Positions 6,423 to 8,844 of a stretch of 8,844 bases of DNA are shown piece after piece (positions within the stretch are counted from its first letter, which is position 1; the number at the start of each line of letters is the position of its first letter). The stretch lies in the NCBI GenBank assembly GCA_024231375.1, contig JAAEQP010001357.1, positions 1-8,844 on the forward strand, read 5' to 3'. The position numbers and the translations under genes are program-made. The notes beneath the pieces were generated by a model, which saw only the letters and a list, made by a program, of their open reading frames with translations, did not search any database and was not told the DNA's origin. This DNA is from a bacterium (GTDB lineage: Bacteria > Hydrogenedentota > Hydrogenedentia > Hydrogenedentiales > SLHB01).

Positions 6423-6452
6423 TTGAATGTGATGGGGGCGAGGCACTACGCT
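6423..6452 (+). promoter_or_regulatory. Weak sigma-70-like promoter before the GH95-like gene
   Basis: TTGAAT (6423-6428) and TACGCT (6447-6452) are separated by 18 bp. The -35 is good but the -10 is poor. A promoter is expected here because a strong terminator precedes the gene, but the motif alone is not strong evidence. Confidence 0.25.
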
Positions 6453-6496
6453 TCGTGAACTCAATGGATCCTGTGAGGAATGCGTTTCCAACGATT

Positions 6497-6504
6497 GGTG
6501 GAGG
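6497..6504 (+). promoter_or_regulatory. Ribosome-binding site that decides the GH95-like start
   Basis: GGTGGAGG lies 8 nt before ATG 6513. The longer candidate, ATG 6480, has only GAGG one nt upstream, which is too close to work well. This favours 6513 as the start. Confidence 0.5.
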
Positions 6505-6512
6505 CCGGTGAA

Positions 6513-8750
6513 ATGCTGCTTTCTATGATGCTCTGCGGAACGATGTCCATGCATGCTTCGGCGGCGGCTCTGCCGCTATCCGAACACGGCCTGCACTACG
6601 ACACCCCGGCCACGACGTGGGACGAGGCGCTTCCCTTGGGCAATGGCCTCCTCGGCGCTCTGGTGTGGGGCGACGGCGCTCCCGTTAGCATCTCCTTGAA
6701 CCGAACCGATCTCTGGGACCTCCGTCCCGTCCCCGAATTCCACACCGAAGAGTACTCCTACGCCCTTATGCGCGAGTGGGAGAAGGAAGGTCGCGAAGAC
6801 GACCTGAAACGGGTCTACGAGAAACCGTATAACCGTCCCGGGCCCACCAAGATCCCGGCTGGCCGGCTTCTTGTGCATATGGGAGACGGGGCCGCATTCG
6901 TCCGGGCCGACCTCGACGTTGCTACCGCCACGGCGGACATGACCTTCAAGAACGGCGCGACACTGCGCTCCTGGGTACATGCCGACGAACAGGTTGGCAT
7001 GGTCTCCATTGACTCGAAACAGGCCGTTCGCCTTGAACTGGTGGCCCCCGAGTTTGGCGGGAAAGAAGCGGGCGACGGGAAACCCAGCATCGTGGCGGGT
7101 GAAGTCGCCCAGTTGGGCTATGCTCCGTCCAAGAAATCGTCAGGTGACCAATTCAGCGCCTACGAACAGGAAGCGTGGGAGGGGTTCCGGTTTGCCGTGT
7201 ACGTGGCATGGCGATCCACCGACACCGGTCTGGTCGCCGCATGGACCATCGCGTCGAGCTACGAAGGCGATGCGCCCTTCGCCATCGCCAAGAAACGCGT
7301 CGAGAAGGCGCTTGACGGAGAGGTGGCGGCCGCCTACGCCACGCACAAGGCATGGTGGCGCACCTACTGGGACACGACGTGGTTGAAGGTGCCCAACGCG
7401 CGCATCGAACGGCAGTGGTACCTGGACACGTACAAGTTCGGCGCGGCGGCACGGCCCGACACCCCGCCCATTACCCTGCAAGGTCCCTGGACGGCCGACG
7501 ACGGCAAACTGCCTCCATGGAAGGGCGACTACCATCACGACTGCAACACCCAGATGAGCTACTGGCCGTGCTACAGCGGAAACCGGCTCGAAGGCGGGCA
7601 GGGCTTCGTTGACTGGCTCTGGGATGCGCGGGGAGCGTGCAAGGAATGGACCCGTCGCTTCTTCGACATGCCCGGCATGAACGTCCCCATGACGACGGAT
7701 TTGAACTGCAACCAGATCGGGGGGTGGCGGCAGTACACCCACTCATCGACCGTTGGCGCGTGGCTGGCCCAGCACTTCTACTTCCACTGGAAGTACACCG
7801 CCGATTCGGCCTTTCTGAAGGACAGGGCCTACCCGTACATTCGCGATTGCGCCGTGTTCATCGAGGCCGTTACCACCGAACGCGACGCGGACGGCGTCCG
7901 GACGCTGCCTTTGAGTTCGTCACCCGAGTTCAACGGAAACGCGCTCAACGCCTGGTACCCGACCATCACCAACAACGATCTAGCTGTGATCCGCTGGCTT
8001 CTCATCGCTGTGGCCGAGATGGCCGACGAACTCGGCGAGACGGACGATGCGGCCCATTGGCGTCAGGTGCTTTCCGAGTTGCCTCCCCTGGACCTTGGCG
8101 AAGACGGCGCGCTCACGGTCGCCAAGGGCTTCCCCCTCAATGAGTCGCACCGGCATCTCTCGCAGCTCATGGCCATCTACCCGATGGGTATCGTCGACCT
8201 TGCCAACGGTCCGGAGGACGTGCGCACGATCCAAGCCTCGCTGGAGGAGCTTGACCGTTACGGCACGTCGCAGTGGGTTGGATTCAGTTTCTCATGGTGG
8301 GCGCTGGTCGCCGCGCGCGGACGCGATGGGGCCACCGCTGCCAAGGCGTTGGACATCTTCGCCGAGGCCTTCGTGTTGCGCAGCAGCTTCAACTGCAATG
8401 GCGACCAAACCGGCAAGGGATACAGCAACTTCACCTACCGCCCCTTCACATTGGAAGCCAATTTCGCTTCAGCCGCGGGGTTGCAAGAGATGCTGATCCA
8501 GAGCCACACGGGCGTGGTGGACGTGTTCCCGGCCGTTCCCGAGGAGTGGACGGATTTGGCGTTCCACAATCTGCGCGCGGAAGGCGCATTTCTCGTGTCG
8601 GCCGAAATGCGTGATGGTGAAGTGGCGGCACTGAACGTGACGGCCGAACGGGGTGGCACGTTGCGAATTCGTTCGCCGAAAGACGGAGCTGTGAAGGAAT
8701 TCAGTCTGGGTGTGGGCGAATCAGTTTCACTTGACGAGATCGTGTCCTGA
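6513..8750 (+). CDS. Secreted GH95-like glycosidase (alpha-L-fucosidase family)
   Basis: About 745 residues, close to the usual GH95 length, exported. GH95 enzymes are inverting alpha-1,2-L-fucosidases or alpha-L-galactosidases. The N-terminus MLLSMMLCGTMSMHASAAA is a signal peptide with an A-S-A cleavage site. The N-terminal domain shows WDEALPLGNGLLGALVWG and LNRTDLW. The barrel shows DCNTQMSYWP, SSSPEFNG, HRHLSQL and FTLEANFASAAGLQEML, and the C-terminal sandwich has FPAVPEEW. In the Bifidobacterium AfcA enzyme the key residues are N421, N423, E566 and D766. Aligned by eye these become Asp (codon 7539), Asn (7545), Glu (7926) and Glu (8454), so two of four differ. The general acid is kept, but the relay Asn and base Asp are altered. 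ATG 6480 would add 11 residues (MRFQRLVEAGE), with arginines but also two acidic residues before the hydrophobic core. The family is secure; the substrate may differ from fucose. Confidence 0.83.
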   Translation: MLLSMMLCGTMSMHASAAALPLSEHGLHYDTPATTWDEALPLGNGLLGALVWGDGAPVSISLNRTDLWDLRPVPEFHTEEYSYALMREWEKEGREDDLKRVYEKPYNRPGPTKIPAGRLLVHMGDGAAFVRADLDVATATADMTFKNGATLRSWVHADEQVGMVSIDSKQAVRLELVAPEFGGKEAGDGKPSIVAGEVAQLGYAPSKKSSGDQFSAYEQEAWEGFRFAVYVAWRSTDTGLVAAWTIASSYEGDAPFAIAKKRVEKALDGEVAAAYATHKAWWRTYWDTTWLKVPNARIERQWYLDTYKFGAAARPDTPPITLQGPWTADDGKLPPWKGDYHHDCNTQMSYWPCYSGNRLEGGQGFVDWLWDARGACKEWTRRFFDMPGMNVPMTTDLNCNQIGGWRQYTHSSTVGAWLAQHFYFHWKYTADSAFLKDRAYPYIRDCAVFIEAVTTERDADGVRTLPLSSSPEFNGNALNAWYPTITNNDLAVIRWLLIAVAEMADELGETDDAAHWRQVLSELPPLDLGEDGALTVAKGFPLNESHRHLSQLMAIYPMGIVDLANGPEDVRTIQASLEELDRYGTSQWVGFSFSWWALVAARGRDGATAAKALDIFAEAFVLRSSFNCNGDQTGKGYSNFTYRPFTLEANFASAAGLQEMLIQSHTGVVDVFPAVPEEWTDLAFHNLRAEGAFLVSAEMRDGEVAALNVTAERGGTLRIRSPKDGAVKEFSLGVGESVSLDEIVS

Positions 8751-8779
8751 AGCGGCCGAACGTACGAGGAGTCGTGAGC

Positions 8780-8844
8780 ATGAATCGCAGACAATTCTTG
8801 GAAAAGCCGGGACTGTCCCAAGCGGAGTCCGCCGCAGGCGGACG
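8780..8844 (+). CDS. Start of a gene with a twin-arginine type leader, 3' truncated
   Basis: ATG 8780 is preceded by GAGGAG (8766-8771) with an 8-nt gap and lies 29 nt after the GH95-like gene, so it is probably co-transcribed. The first residues, MNRRQFLEK, match the twin-arginine (Tat) leader pattern common in exported oxidoreductases, sulfatases and DUF1501 proteins of Planctomycetes-type genomes. The next residues (PGLSQAESAAGG) are less hydrophobic than a normal Tat core, and the last bases form a palindrome. The reading frame may therefore be disturbed here, or the hydrophobic stretch may come later. Only 21 full codons are visible, so the product cannot be named. Confidence 0.55.
   Translation, partial: MNRRQFLEKPGLSQAESAAGG
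8827..8843. repeat. Perfect palindrome at the window edge
   Basis: GTCCGCC (8827-8833) and GGCGGAC (8837-8843) are perfect inverted repeats around GCA. It sits in the first codons of a gene and at the very end of the sequence. It resembles short dispersed palindromic repeats, which could also explain an assembly break here. Confidence 0.45.

Noticed and set aside
7140..7742. 200-codon open frame on the - strand inside the GH95-like gene
   Set aside because: It has the same codon-aligned shadow pattern, its translation shows no family features, and the + strand gene is well supported.
1..8844. CRISPR array, tRNA or rRNA genes, insertion sequences
   Set aside because: No regularly spaced repeats, cloverleaf or rRNA-like segments, transposase motifs or flanking terminal repeats were seen. 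The only repeats are the short operator-like ones and the edge palindrome.

Overview
The window is a GC-rich, densely coding bacterial segment, probably from the Planctomycetes/Lentisphaerae/Hydrogenedentes part of the tree. That placement is inferred from family content, not from a marker gene: a Gfo/Idh/MocA oxidoreductase of the 'AKP' type, a uroporphyrinogen-decarboxylase-like protein, a DUF1559-type H-X-DG pseudopilin tail, secreted glycosidases and a twin-arginine leader lie together. All supported genes are on the + strand. The window is cut at both ends: the first gene lacks its start and the last has only its first 21 codons.

Left block (1-5141). Four genes run head to tail: a 5'-truncated Gfo/Idh/MocA dehydrogenase, a URO-D superfamily protein lacking two of the three zinc ligands of its methyltransferase relatives, a lipoprotein glycoside hydrolase with a clan GH-A Asn-Glu...Glu active site, and a major facilitator transporter with a fucose-permease-like helix-4 motif. 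The gaps are 69, 98 and 0 nt, which fits one transcript. A hairpin straddles the end of the block.

Middle block (5142-6479). A TetR-type regulator follows a plausible sigma-70 promoter. The promoter is overlaid by an inverted repeat and two direct repeats that could be its operator. After it come a good ribosome-binding site and a short ORF holding only the C-terminal tail of an H-X9-DG type pseudopilin, which looks like a gene remnant. A very strong GAAA-loop intrinsic terminator closes the block.

Right block (6480-8844). A signal-peptide-bearing GH95-like glycosidase (the alpha-L-fucosidase/alpha-L-galactosidase family) has substitutions at two expected active-site positions. Downstream, 29 nt away, a gene starts with a twin-arginine MNRRQFL leader, and the window ends inside a perfect short palindrome.

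The simplest reading is a carbohydrate-utilisation locus. The exported enzymes would release a deoxy-sugar or galactose-type sugar from a complex glycan, the transporter would import it, and the dehydrogenase, perhaps with the URO-D-like protein, would process it under TetR control. The substrate and the role of the URO-D-like protein are inferences.
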